Shown: positions 1 to 6,294, numbered from the stretch's first letter. The stretch: DNA of 8,015 nucleotides from an uncultured Clostridia bacterium (GCA_947166955.1 CAMVGI010000049.1:1-8015), one strand, 5' to 3'. The notes: generated by a model from the sequence alone, not told the origin. Numbers and translations are program-made.

Positions 1-669
1 GGCTCGCCGCCGGGCTACGTCGGCTACGACGAAGGCGGCCAGCTCACCGAAAAGGTGCGCCGCAAGCCGTACAGCGTGGTGCTGTTCGACGAGATCGAGA
101 AGGCGCACGAGGACGTGTGGAACATCCTGCTGCAAATTCTGGAGGACGGTGTCGTCACCGACGCGCAGGGGCGCAAGGTCGACTTCAAGAATACCGTCAT
201 CGTCATGACGAGCAACGTCGGCGCCAAGAGCATCACCGCCAAGGGCGGCACGCTCGGTTTCACGCACGCCGAGGACGGAGACGGCGCGGCGAACGACGAC
301 GAAAAGGTGCGCGAGGCCGTGATGGAGGAGCTGCGCCGCACGTTCAAGCCGGAGTTCCTCAACCGCATCGACGAGACCGTCGTGTTCCGCCGCCTCACCG
401 AGGACGATATTGCGGAGATCGCGCGCCGCATGCTCGCGAACACCGAAAAGCGCGTCGCGGAGCTGGGCGTTACGCTTGGCGCGGACGACGCTGCGGTCAG
501 AAAACTCGCCAAGACCGGCTTCGATCCCATGTACGGCGCGCGTCCGCTGCGACGCGTCATCCAGAGCGAGGTCGAGGACGCCGTCGCCGAGCGGATGCTT
601 GAGGGCAAGCTCAAAAACGGAGACCACGCGACCGTCACCGTCGAAGACGACAAGCTTTGCATCGCGTGA
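1..669 (+). CDS. clpC: ATP-dependent Clp protease ATPase subunit ClpC, C-terminal part (5' end outside window)
   Basis: This is the last 222 residues of a Hsp100/Clp AAA+ unfoldase that feeds substrates to the ClpP protease in the cytoplasm. The open frame starts at base 1 inside the second AAA+ module with GSPPGYVGYDEGGQLTEKVR. That wording is ClpC-like; ClpB usually has GAPPGYVG and TEAVRRRP. Walker B is VVLFDE (residues 26-31 of the visible part), sensor 1 is TSN (70-72), the arginine finger lies in FLNRID (R122) and sensor 2 in GARPLRR (R181). An LGF tripeptide (85-87) sits where ClpC/ClpA proteins carry their ClpP-docking loop, which ClpB lacks, so a protease partner is expected. The C-terminal D2 small domain is complete and ends in a normal tail. 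In many Firmicutes clpC is followed by radA; here a terminator follows directly, so it ends its transcription unit. ClpE or another Clp ATPase is less likely. Confidence 0.93.
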   Translation, partial: GSPPGYVGYDEGGQLTEKVRRKPYSVVLFDEIEKAHEDVWNILLQILEDGVVTDAQGRKVDFKNTVIVMTSNVGAKSITAKGGTLGFTHAEDGDGAANDDEKVREAVMEELRRTFKPEFLNRIDETVVFRRLTEDDIAEIARRMLANTEKRVAELGVTLGADDAAVRKLAKTGFDPMYGARPLRRVIQSEVEDAVAERMLEGKLKNGDHATVTVEDDKLCIA

Positions 670-685
670 ACGACTGAAAAATTAT

Positions 686-725
686 GCAAAACCCCGACGG
701 TTCTTCGGAACCGCCGGGGTTTTGC
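686..725. terminator. Bidirectional intrinsic terminator between clpC and the HTH gene
   Basis: An 18-base arm (686-703) pairs with 708-725 around a TTCG loop closed by C-G, a very stable tetraloop, with a single A-C mismatch (697/714). The A-run on the left and T-run on the right lie at the base of the stem, so either strand gives a GC hairpin followed by Us. On the minus strand a further TTTTT follows a few bases downstream. It lies 16 bases after the clpC stop and at the stop of the convergent gene, so it probably ends both transcripts. Confidence 0.88.
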
Positions 726-726
726 G

Positions 727-1314
727 TCAGCCCACCGAGGTGCGAAACAGGCCGTGCCGGTTGCAGCAGTAATAGAGATACCGCGTTCCTCGGATCTTGA
801 AGCGCGCCTCCGCGGGGCCTTCCGGATACAGCTTTTTCAGCTCGAAGCGATCCTTTCCCGCGGCGGCGAGGAAAGAGATGAAGTGCGTTTTGCTCATCTC
901 GTGGTCGACCGCCGCGAAGTACTCGTCCTCCACCCGCTCTACGCGCAGCGAATGCGCGCCGTCGTCCGGTTCCGCTTCGAGCGCGGGAAGCGTGAGGCCG
1001 CAGCAGCTGACGACCGCTTCGCCCGTGCTCTGGATGACGTTTCCGCAGATCGGGCAGACGTAAAGCTTCATCCGCAGCAGGTCGGACGAACGGTTGGTGT
1101 TCACCACATCCTCGCCGGAAAACAGCTCGATCACCGAGATCCCGAGCGCCTCGGCAAGCGGCTCGACGAGGGAAATGTCCGGATAACCGCGACCCGTTTC
1201 CCATTTGCTCACCGCCTTGTCGCTCACGCCGATTTTTTCGGCGAGTTTGTGCTGCGTGAGGGCTCTTTCCTCGCGCAGACGTTTGATCATTGTGCCGGTA
1301 ACGTATGGATTCAT
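727..1314 (-). CDS. XRE-family HTH regulator fused to a desulfoferrodoxin-like (superoxide reductase) domain
   Basis: This 195-residue protein is read leftward. Residues about 5-66 form an XRE/Cro-C1 helix-turn-helix, including the TQHKLAEKIGVSDKAVSKWE segment typical of DNA binding. Residues 87-105 hold CPIC and SCC (C87, C90, C104, C105), the four-cysteine desulforedoxin-type iron site. Residues 121-187 resemble a superoxide reductase module: H121, H138 (DHEM), H144 (KTHF), C184 and H187 (CNRHG) match the four-His, one-Cys ligand set of the catalytic iron. The Glu-Lys pair that precedes the first ligand histidine in true enzymes is replaced by Gly-Ala (119-120), so catalysis may be weak and a redox-sensing role is plausible. 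The start at 1314 has an AAGGAGGA site (1322-1329) 7-8 bases upstream. It shares a terminator with clpC and a promoter region with ymdB. Its targets are unknown; autoregulation is an inference. Confidence 0.88.
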   Translation of the reverse strand: MNPYVTGTMIKRLREERALTQHKLAEKIGVSDKAVSKWETGRGYPDISLVEPLAEALGISVIELFSGEDVVNTNRSSDLLRMKLYVCPICGNVIQSTGEAVVSCCGLTLPALEAEPDDGAHSLRVERVEDEYFAAVDHEMSKTHFISFLAAAGKDRFELKKLYPEGPAEARFKIRGTRYLYYCCNRHGLFRTSVG

Positions 1315-1337
1315 AACTTTGTCCTCCTTGTGCCGTT

Positions 1338-1366
1338 AGCATACCCCGCCGCGGTGAAAGAAGCAA
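1338..1366 (-). promoter_or_regulatory. Putative sigma-A promoter for the HTH/desulfoferrodoxin-like gene
   Basis: Read on the minus strand, TTGCTT (1361-1366) and TATGCT (1338-1343) are separated by exactly 17 bases. The expected start near 1331 leaves a short leader containing only the strong ribosome-binding site. The hexamers are only partly consensus, so the call rests on spacing and position. Confidence 0.55.
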
Positions 1367-1391
1367 CCTACGCTCGGTAGAACCTCTCGCG

Positions 1392-1410
1392 CTTGCCTTT
1401 CGCGGGCAAG
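1392..1410. repeat. Inverted repeat overlapping the -35 of the ymdB promoter
   Basis: CTTGCC (1392-1397) and GGCAAG (1405-1410) form a 6-base inverted repeat with a 7-base spacer. The left arm overlaps the -35 hexamer and the right arm lies in the promoter spacer. This is a suitable place for a repressor site, possibly for the divergently encoded HTH protein, but chance occurrence cannot be excluded. Confidence 0.4.
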
Positions 1411-1421
1411 TTTGCTATACT
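1393..1421 (+). promoter_or_regulatory. Extended -10 promoter for the ymdB operon
   Basis: TTGCCT (1393-1398), 17 bases, then TATACT (1416-1421) preceded by TGC, giving an extended -10. Transcription would start near 1428, about 23 bases before the ymdB ATG. The -10 is five of six consensus. Confidence 0.72.
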
Positions 1422-1450
1422 GGAAAAAACTTGGAAAGCGGGGGCATCCT

Positions 1451-2227
1451 ATGCTGTATCGAATCCTTGCCGTGGGCGACGTGGTCGGGCAGAGCGGCGT
1501 GCAGTTTCTGAAAAAGCACCTCTCCGCCGTGCAGAAGACCTATGAGATCAACTTCACCGTCGTCAACGGCGAGAACGCGCAGATGGTGGGGCTGGAGCAG
1601 GGCGACGCGGAGGCGATGTTTGCCGCGGGCGCGGACGTGATCACGCTCGGCAACCACACCTTCGGCAGAGCGCAGATCGCCCGGTATCTCGACGACTGCC
1701 CCTATATCCTGCGCCCCGCGAACCTCGGCGCTCGCGCGCCCGGGCGCGGATGGGGCGTTTTCGGCTGCGGGCACATTGAGATCGGCGTCATGAATCTCCT
1801 CGGACGCGTCGATATGCGAAACCTGACCGACAATCCCTTCAAAACCGCGGACGAGCTGCTGCGCTCGGCGGAAAAACCGTGCTTTACGCTGGTCGATTTC
1901 CATGCAGAGGCGACGAGCGAGAAGATCGCGATGGCGCATTATCTCGACGGGCGCGTCAGCGCGCTTTGGGGCACGCACACGCACGTTCCGACCGCGGACG
2001 AGGAGGTGTTCCCGAAGGGAACGGGCTACATCAGCGATCTTGGCATGACGGGGCCTGTGCGCGGCGTGCTCGGCATCGATCCCGCGCAGTCGATCGAGGG
2101 CTTTCTCGGCGGCCTGCCAGGGCGCTATCGCGCGGCGGAGGGCGAGTGCAAGCTGCAGGGCGCGATCTTTACGCTCGACGACGGGACAGGACGCTGCACG
2201 GGTGTGGAGCGAATTGACATAAGATAG
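1451..2227 (+). CDS. ymdB: YmdB-family metallophosphoesterase (2',3'-cyclic nucleotide 2'-phosphodiesterase)
   Basis: This 258-residue cytoplasmic calcineurin-like phosphoesterase is close to the length of Bacillus subtilis YmdB, which hydrolyses 2',3'-cyclic nucleotides and influences biofilm and motility choices. The dinuclear metal ligands are all visible: D10 in GDVVG, E41 and N42 in NGEN, N68 and H69 in GNHTF, H151 in DFHAEATSEK, and H176 and H178 in GTHTHV. The family signature DFHAEATSEK and the later GMTGP segment are diagnostic. The ATG at 1451 is chosen because the family begins with a short strand leading to GDVVG. An in-frame TTG at 1412 would add 13 residues and would lie upstream of the expected transcript start. 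The Shine-Dalgarno is only a G-run at 1440-1444. It leads an operon with the phosphoesterase gene 14 bases downstream. RNase Y, its common neighbour, is not next to it here. Confidence 0.93.
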   Translation: MLYRILAVGDVVGQSGVQFLKKHLSAVQKTYEINFTVVNGENAQMVGLEQGDAEAMFAAGADVITLGNHTFGRAQIARYLDDCPYILRPANLGARAPGRGWGVFGCGHIEIGVMNLLGRVDMRNLTDNPFKTADELLRSAEKPCFTLVDFHAEATSEKIAMAHYLDGRVSALWGTHTHVPTADEEVFPKGTGYISDLGMTGPVRGVLGIDPAQSIEGFLGGLPGRYRAAEGECKLQGAIFTLDDGTGRCTGVERIDIR

Positions 2228-2241
2228 GTAGGTGAAGTATT

Positions 2242-3333
2242 ATGTCAATTAAATTTCTGCATGCGGCGGATTTTCACCTTGACAGCGCGTTTGTCGGGCT
2301 GACGAGCGAGCAGGCAAAGCTGCGCCGCCGCGAAAGCAGACAGCTGATGGAACGCCTGTCAAATTATGTAAACCAAAACGACGTGCAGATCGTTCTGCTT
2401 GCGGGCGACCTGTTTGACGGCGCGACGACCTATCGCGAGACGATCGAGCAGTTGACTGAGTCGCTCGGCGCGATGCGCGCGCGGGTGTTCATCGCGCCGG
2501 GAAACCATGACTTTTTCTCCGCGCGTTCGCCCTATGCGACGCTTGCGTGGCCGGATAACGTGCATGTTTTCAAAACGCGCGAGATCGAGCGCGTGGAGCT
2601 GCCGGAGCTTGGCTGCGCGGTGTACGGCGCGGCGTTCACGGATGCCGAACAGGGAACGAGCCTTTTGGACGGGTTTTCCGCGCCGGACGACGGCATGACG
2701 CATCTGATGGTGCTGCATGCCGATCTGAACGGAGCGGAGGCGCGTTACGACCCCGTTACGCGCGAGCAGATCGCCGCGTCGAACCTCGACTATCTCGCGC
2801 TGGGGCATACGCACCAATTCGGCGGCGTTCTGACGGCGGGCAAAACCGCTTATGCCTATGCGGGCTGTCCGGAGGGGCGCGGCTTCGACGAAACGGGCGA
2901 CAAGGGCGTGCTGTGCGGAGAAGCGGGCGGCGGAGAAGTTGACATAACATTCATCCCGTTTGCGCGCCGCCGCTATGGCGTCCTGCGCGTGGACGTGACG
3001 GGCAAAGAGCCGGAAGAAGCCATGAAATCCGCTATGCCGGAGACCGCCGCGAGCGATTTGTACCGCGTGGTCTTCATCGGCGAGACGGATGAGCGTGGAG
3101 TAGACATAAAAACGATCAAGGAGCGTTTCGCATCGGAGTTCTTTTATCTGGAACTGCGCGACGAGACGCATATCCGGCAGGACATCTGGGCGCGGGCGCA
3201 GGAGGATTCGCTGCGGGGGCTGTTCCTGCGCGAGCTGCGCGGAAAATTTGACGCGGGAGACGACACGGAGCGCGTGCGCGTCGAACGCGCGGTGAAGTTC
3301 GGACTCGCGGCGCTGGATCGGCGCGATCTGTAG
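2242..3333 (+). CDS. YhaO/SbcD-like metallophosphoesterase, putative DNA repair exonuclease
   Basis: This 363-residue protein has an Mre11/SbcD-type calcineurin fold. Metal ligands are D10 and H12 (DFHLD), D56 (GDLFD), N88 and H89 (GNHD), H159 (VLHADL), and H189 and H191 (GHTH). The full ligand set argues for an active Mn-dependent nuclease. Residues about 1-240 are catalytic; 240-363 form the capping and C-terminal region seen in the YhaO group. Such proteins normally work with an SMC-like ATPase (YhaN or SbcC) encoded next door, but none is present here: the next gene is a 95-residue basic protein followed by a terminator. The start has an AGGTGA site (2230-2235) six bases upstream, and the 14-base gap to ymdB indicates cotranscription. 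The DNA substrate is inferred from family; strict SbcD orthology is not claimed. Confidence 0.87.
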   Translation: MSIKFLHAADFHLDSAFVGLTSEQAKLRRRESRQLMERLSNYVNQNDVQIVLLAGDLFDGATTYRETIEQLTESLGAMRARVFIAPGNHDFFSARSPYATLAWPDNVHVFKTREIERVELPELGCAVYGAAFTDAEQGTSLLDGFSAPDDGMTHLMVLHADLNGAEARYDPVTREQIAASNLDYLALGHTHQFGGVLTAGKTAYAYAGCPEGRGFDETGDKGVLCGEAGGGEVDITFIPFARRRYGVLRVDVTGKEPEEAMKSAMPETAASDLYRVVFIGETDERGVDIKTIKERFASEFFYLELRDETHIRQDIWARAQEDSLRGLFLRELRGKFDAGDDTERVRVERAVKFGLAALDRRDL

Positions 3334-3346
3334 GGGGGATAATAAC

Positions 3347-3634
3347 ATGAAGATCTGGACGGAACGCTCCGGCAAGGAGTGGGGGACGGCATACGTCGCC
3401 GCGGAGCACGACGGCGTTTCCGGCTTTGCGGCGCTGCACGTCGGCGCGCGGGAGATCCTGCGCGGCGCCGTTCATGCGGCGAGCCTGCTGGGCGCGACGG
3501 CGATGCTGCGCGGATTGACGAAGCGGAAAAAGAGCGCCAAGGCGGCGACGAGAAACGTCAGGCAGGCGGAGAAATACGCCGCAAAGCAGTACAAAAACAT
3601 GGCGAGGAGCCTTTCAAAGAGCCTGAAACGCTGA
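3347..3634 (+). CDS. Small basic protein of unknown function
   Basis: I do not recognise this 95-residue protein. It starts 13 bases after the nuclease stop, behind a G-run (3334-3339), so it is probably the last gene of the ymdB operon. Residues 1-36 look beta-rich and neutral. Residues 37-57 form a mildly hydrophobic Ala/Leu stretch that may be an amphipathic helix. The tail from about 59 to 95 is strongly basic (14 Lys/Arg in about 37 residues) and predicted helical, suggesting nucleic acid or membrane-surface contact. There is no cysteine, signal peptide or clear transmembrane helix. Its position behind a nuclease lacking its usual ATPase makes a DNA-related accessory role possible, but that is speculation. 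Codon use matches the neighbours. Confidence 0.72.
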   Translation: MKIWTERSGKEWGTAYVAAEHDGVSGFAALHVGAREILRGAVHAASLLGATAMLRGLTKRKKSAKAATRNVRQAEKYAAKQYKNMARSLSKSLKR

Positions 3635-3671
3635 AAACCGCGGGGCGGCACAAGCCGCTCCGCGGTTTTTT
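3634..3671. terminator. Strong intrinsic terminator at the end of the ymdB operon, probably bidirectional
   Basis: A 16-pair stem (3634-3649 with 3654-3669, one G-T pair) closes on an ACAA loop and is followed by a run of six T on the plus strand. The first A overlaps the stop codon of the preceding gene. On the minus strand the same stem is followed by TTTT, so it can also end the convergent gene that stops at 3690. Confidence 0.93.
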
Positions 3672-3689
3672 CATACAGATATGACGCGC

Positions 3690-4046
3690 TTACTTGAAGA
3701 AATTCGACACCTTGGCAAGCGGTTCGACGATGTCCGCAAGGTCGTTGATCGCGCGGTTGAGCGCGTCGAAATCGACGGAGTTGAATTTCTCCATCGCCTC
3801 GGAGACGGAGTCGGCGTTGTCCGCGACGAGCTTGTTGGCGTTCTCCGCGGCCTCGGTGGCGGTGATGAGCGCGGTGTTCGCGGTCTCGACCAGCGAATCG
3901 ACGCGTTCGAGCGAAGCGTTGACACGATCGAGCGTGTGCAGCGTCTTGGGAACGAGAATGATCGAAACGGCGCACACTGCGCCGAGCAGCGCGCCGAGCA
4001 GCCACACGCCGATGCGCGCGTAAAAGGTCAGTTTATTGTTTTCCAT
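3690..4046 (-). CDS. Membrane-anchored helical (DUF948-like) protein
   Basis: This 118-residue protein has a short polar N-terminus, one transmembrane helix at about residues 12-33 (IGVWLLGALLGAVCAVSIIL) and then a long Ala/Glu/Asn-rich helical region (35-115). The helical part shows the heptad-like repetition seen in methyl-accepting and DUF948-type coiled coils. It probably sits in the cytoplasmic membrane with the coil on one side; orientation is uncertain. Function is unknown; general stress and cell-envelope roles are reported for similar small proteins in Firmicutes, but nothing specific can be inferred here. The start is fixed by an AAGGAGT site (4054-4060) seven bases upstream. It has its own promoter inside the 3' end of the preceding amidase gene, so it can be made alone or by readthrough. 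The longer frame continuing upstream is an antisense-type shadow, not a real extension. Confidence 0.8.
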   Translation of the reverse strand: MENNKLTFYARIGVWLLGALLGAVCAVSIILVPKTLHTLDRVNASLERVDSLVETANTALITATEAAENANKLVADNADSVSEAMEKFNSVDFDALNRAINDLADIVEPLAKVSNFFK

Positions 4047-4083
4047 GGGAAAGACTCCTTTGAAGCGTTCTTTATTATGTGGC

Positions 4084-4112
4084 ATGATAGCACATTCCTC
4101 ACGGTTTGTAAA
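4084..4112 (-). promoter_or_regulatory. Extended -10 promoter for the DUF948-like gene
   Basis: On the minus strand TTTACA (4107-4112), 17 bases, then TATCAT (4084-4089) preceded by TGC. Both hexamers are five of six consensus and the -10 is extended, so this should be strong. It overlaps the last codons and stop of the upstream amidase gene (stop at 4099-4101). Confidence 0.75.
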
Positions 4113-4599
4113 CGCCGAAAACGTGGAGAAAGCGAACGCTTGTGAATTCGTAGCTTGCAAGCGGGCGATAGTCCGCGTCGTAACTGTGCGCGGCGACAAG
4201 CACGGTCTCGTAGCCGCGCGGCTCGCCGACGGCGACGACGACGGGACTGTGCGCCCAGCGCGCCGCGTCGAACGAGAGCTGCACGATATCGCCGGGGAGC
4301 AGTTCGAAAATCGACGTATCGCGTGCGGCGGGGCCGACGGCGGCACGCGTGCGCGTGAGATAGTTAAAGAGGTACTCAACGCCTGTCCACGCCGGCGCTT
4401 TGCGGTTGGCGTCGATGTAATACCAACCGAATGTTTCCGTGTAGTCCATGATGCGCGAGCCGGCGTAGAGGCATTGGGAGGCAAAATTCGTACAGTCGCC
4501 GCCGATGGCTTCGTAGTCGTAGAAACGCGGGTTTCTTCCGTACGCCCAGGCATGCGCGTAATGGACCGCCGCGGCGCGGTCATAGGGGACAAGCCGCAA
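4099..4599 (-). CDS. Amidase domain (amidase_6) protein, NlpC/P60-like fold, probable TTG start
   Basis: The 166-residue product matches the amidase_6 group common in Clostridia: PYDRAAAVHYAHAWAYGRNP at the N-terminus, then GGDCTNFASQ with the presumed nucleophile C36, a WYYIDANRKAPAWTG segment, LPGDIVQL (101-108) and AHSPVVV with presumed catalytic H117. The likely role is hydrolysis of a peptide or peptidoglycan-related amide bond; the substrate is not known. The start chosen is TTG at 4599, because the family begins only a few residues before PYDR and a GAAGG site lies nine bases upstream. Upstream in-frame codons (to 4680) would add a Cys/Arg-rich stretch with no signal peptide. With the short form no export signal is visible, so it may act in the cytoplasm. 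I could not identify a convincing promoter; a TATAGA at 4624-4629 lacks a good -35. No terminator separates it from the next gene. Confidence 0.83.
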   Translation of the reverse strand: MRLVPYDRAAAVHYAHAWAYGRNPRFYDYEAIGGDCTNFASQCLYAGSRIMDYTETFGWYYIDANRKAPAWTGVEYLFNYLTRTRAAVGPAARDTSIFELLPGDIVQLSFDAARWAHSPVVVAVGEPRGYETVLVAAHSYDADYRPLASYEFTSVRFLHVFGVYKP

Positions 4600-4686
4600 G
4601 AGGCAGCACCTTCTTTCGGCCCATCTATATGCGAAAGCTCCGGAGAGCATGCCGCTTTCCGGAAAACCCTCGGCGGACAATGCGTA

Positions 4687-4715
4687 TTGACAAAAGAAAC
4701 GCGTAACGATAAACT
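4687..4715 (+). promoter_or_regulatory. Promoter for the substrate-binding lipoprotein gene
   Basis: A perfect TTGACA (4687-4692), 17 bases, then TAAACT (4710-4715). The start would fall near 4722, giving a leader of about 80 bases. Confidence 0.75.
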
Positions 4716-4755
4716 AGACCCGTATCGCAAATCTTTGACGGGGCGGGGCGCGGAG

Positions 4756-4772
4756 CGCGCGTTTGACGCGCG
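4756..4772 (+). repeat. GC hairpin in the lipoprotein leader
   Basis: CGCGCG (4756-4761) and CGCGCG (4767-4772) pair around a TTTGA loop in the untranslated leader, ending 18 bases before the GGAGG site. There is no T-run, so it is not a terminator. It may affect mRNA stability or be incidental in GC-rich DNA. Confidence 0.4.
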
Positions 4773-4801
4773 GACGGCGTTTGCCTGCCCGGAGGAAACG
4801 G

Positions 4802-6277
4802 ATGAGGAAAAAAGCTGCCGCGCTTGTGCTCGCGGCGTGTTTGCTGTTTGCGCTTGCCGCCTGCGGAACGGACGCTCCCGCACCTGCGGAGGATACGCCG
4901 GCGCTCGGCCATGCCACGCCGGAGGAGCCGTCCGGCGCGGACGAGAAGCCGGAGACGGAACCGCTGAGCCCCGTGGACGGAATGACTGTCGCGCTGCTCC
5001 CTTCGGGGACGGACGGCTCGGACGCCGCCGTAAAAACGGCACAGCGTTACGCCGCACAATGGGGCTTGAACCTGCTGGTCCTGACGGACACAAATCGGCA
5101 GGCGGCCGTTCGCCGCGCGCGCGGCGAGCACGTGAGCGGCTTGTGCGTTGCCGCGGCGGACGACGCGCTTGCGGCGGCGCTGCAAGAATCGGTGTCCGCC
5201 GGCATTCCCGTGGCGGTGTGCGATTCGGAACCGCTCGGCGGTCTGCGGGCGCTGCGGGTGTCCCGCGGAACGGCGGAGCAGCTTGGCGGAGAGCTTGTCG
5301 AGATGGCGGTCACGTCGCTGGAGGAGCGCGGCGTCTCGGCGTCCGAGGAGAAGGTGAAATATATCTGGCTGCGCACCGAGGGCGCGGAGGAGACGGCGTG
5401 GGCCGCCGCGGGCAGGAGCCGCATCCAGGAGCGTTTCCCGAATTGGACGGAGATCGACGCGCCGCGCAGCGCCGGAACGGGCGAGGAGGAAGCGCTGTCC
5501 GCGGCGTTTGGGCTGCTGGACGAGTATCCCTCCGCCGACCTGATCCTCTGTGCGGGCGAGACGGCGCTGACCGCGATGTGCAGCGCGCTGCGGGAGAGGG
5601 AACGGAACGCCGGAGACGTTACGGTCACGGGCTTTTGCCGGCCGTCCTCCGCATGCGCCTGCCTGCAGGACGGCGTTTTTGCGCGCTGCGGATATTGGGA
5701 CGACGGTATGGAATATGCGCTCGGATGCTACCTTGCGGCGTGGGTCGCCGCGGGAAACGTCGTGCACGTCGGAGACGTTGTCAACGTGCCGCGCATCGGC
5801 GCGATGGAACTGCTTGCGAACGACGCGCTTTCGCCGGAGCAGCGGACGGAGGCGGTGAACGACGGCGTCGTTTCGCTTCCCGAGCGGATCGAACTCACCG
5901 CGAAAAATGCCACGGCGTGTATCCAAAGACGTGACTTTCTCATTTCGGGCGCCACGGCGCTTGCGGCGGCGGGCGCGCTCGCCGCGTGGAAGCTGATGGG
6001 TAGCGAAACGGCGGAGCATGCGGTCGAACAACGCGCACCGGAGCACGCGGCGGAACCGCAGCATGCACCGGAGGACGCGGACAAGACCGTCGCGTTCCCG
6101 CTTAAGAACAAGTTTGTCGACTATTCGCGCGGGCAGGACGATCCGGTCTATCTCTTCGAGCTGGAGACACCCTCCGGCGTGAAGGAGTTCACCGTGAGCT
6201 TCGCGCACTACGAGACCTACTACATCGGCGACGAGGTCATCTGCGCGGAAACGGACCACGGATTGCAGGTCCTATGA
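4802..6277 (+). CDS. Lipoprotein with periplasmic-binding-protein (RhaS/LsrB-like) domain, internal RR-helix and C-terminal beta domain
   Basis: The 491-residue product begins MRKK followed by a hydrophobic stretch and the lipobox LAAC (C21), so it should be lipid-anchored on the outer face of the membrane. Residues about 60-371 look like a type 1 periplasmic binding protein of the sugar/AI-2 (RhaS, LsrB) kind: a MTVALLPSG strand, the ITGF-like VTVTGF hinge, YWDDGMEYALGCYLA and a closing PERIELTAKNA. Immediately after comes QRRDFLISG and an Ala-rich helix (379-399), closely resembling a Tat signal, then an E/H/A/P-rich linker (400-430) and a 60-residue beta domain (432-491) with EFTVS and IGDEV, vaguely like DUF2500-type domains. 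The ATG at 4802 is chosen for the GGAGG six bases upstream and the signal peptide; an in-frame start at 4763 would spoil it. No permease or ATPase gene adjoins, so it may be an orphan receptor rather than part of a transporter. Ligand unknown. Confidence 0.82.
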   Translation: MRKKAAALVLAACLLFALAACGTDAPAPAEDTPALGHATPEEPSGADEKPETEPLSPVDGMTVALLPSGTDGSDAAVKTAQRYAAQWGLNLLVLTDTNRQAAVRRARGEHVSGLCVAAADDALAAALQESVSAGIPVAVCDSEPLGGLRALRVSRGTAEQLGGELVEMAVTSLEERGVSASEEKVKYIWLRTEGAEETAWAAAGRSRIQERFPNWTEIDAPRSAGTGEEEALSAAFGLLDEYPSADLILCAGETALTAMCSALRERERNAGDVTVTGFCRPSSACACLQDGVFARCGYWDDGMEYALGCYLAAWVAAGNVVHVGDVVNVPRIGAMELLANDALSPEQRTEAVNDGVVSLPERIELTAKNATACIQRRDFLISGATALAAAGALAAWKLMGSETAEHAVEQRAPEHAAEPQHAPEDADKTVAFPLKNKFVDYSRGQDDPVYLFELETPSGVKEFTVSFAHYETYYIGDEVICAETDHGLQVL

Positions 6278-6294
6278 ATCGCGCGCCGGCGCAT

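Noticed and set aside
1412..1451. TTG start for ymdB at 1412
   Set aside because: It lies inside the -10 region and upstream of the predicted transcript start, and the family begins at the ATG at 1451.
2359..3375. 338-residue minus-strand frame opposite the yhaO-like gene
   Set aside because: Antisense shadow; the plus strand has all metallophosphoesterase motifs.
3690..5093. Long upstream extension (467 residues) of the DUF948-like protein
   Set aside because: The extension is Arg/Pro/Ser-rich and runs through the amidase gene in another frame; the ATG at 4046 has a good ribosome-binding site and its own promoter.
4036..5934. 632-residue plus-strand open frame overlapping the amidase and lipoprotein genes
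   Set aside because: Arg/Gly/Ala-rich shadow translation without family motifs; it overlaps two well-supported genes in other frames and has no ribosome-binding site of its own.
4625..6259. 544-residue minus-strand frame opposite the lipoprotein gene
   Set aside because: Arg-rich low-complexity product typical of the antisense of a GC-rich gene, with no domain and no start signals.
5855..6277. Separate Tat-exported protein starting at GTG 5855
   Set aside because: GGAGG is only two bases from the GTG, and the binding-protein fold continues in frame to about residue 371, so no second gene is needed.
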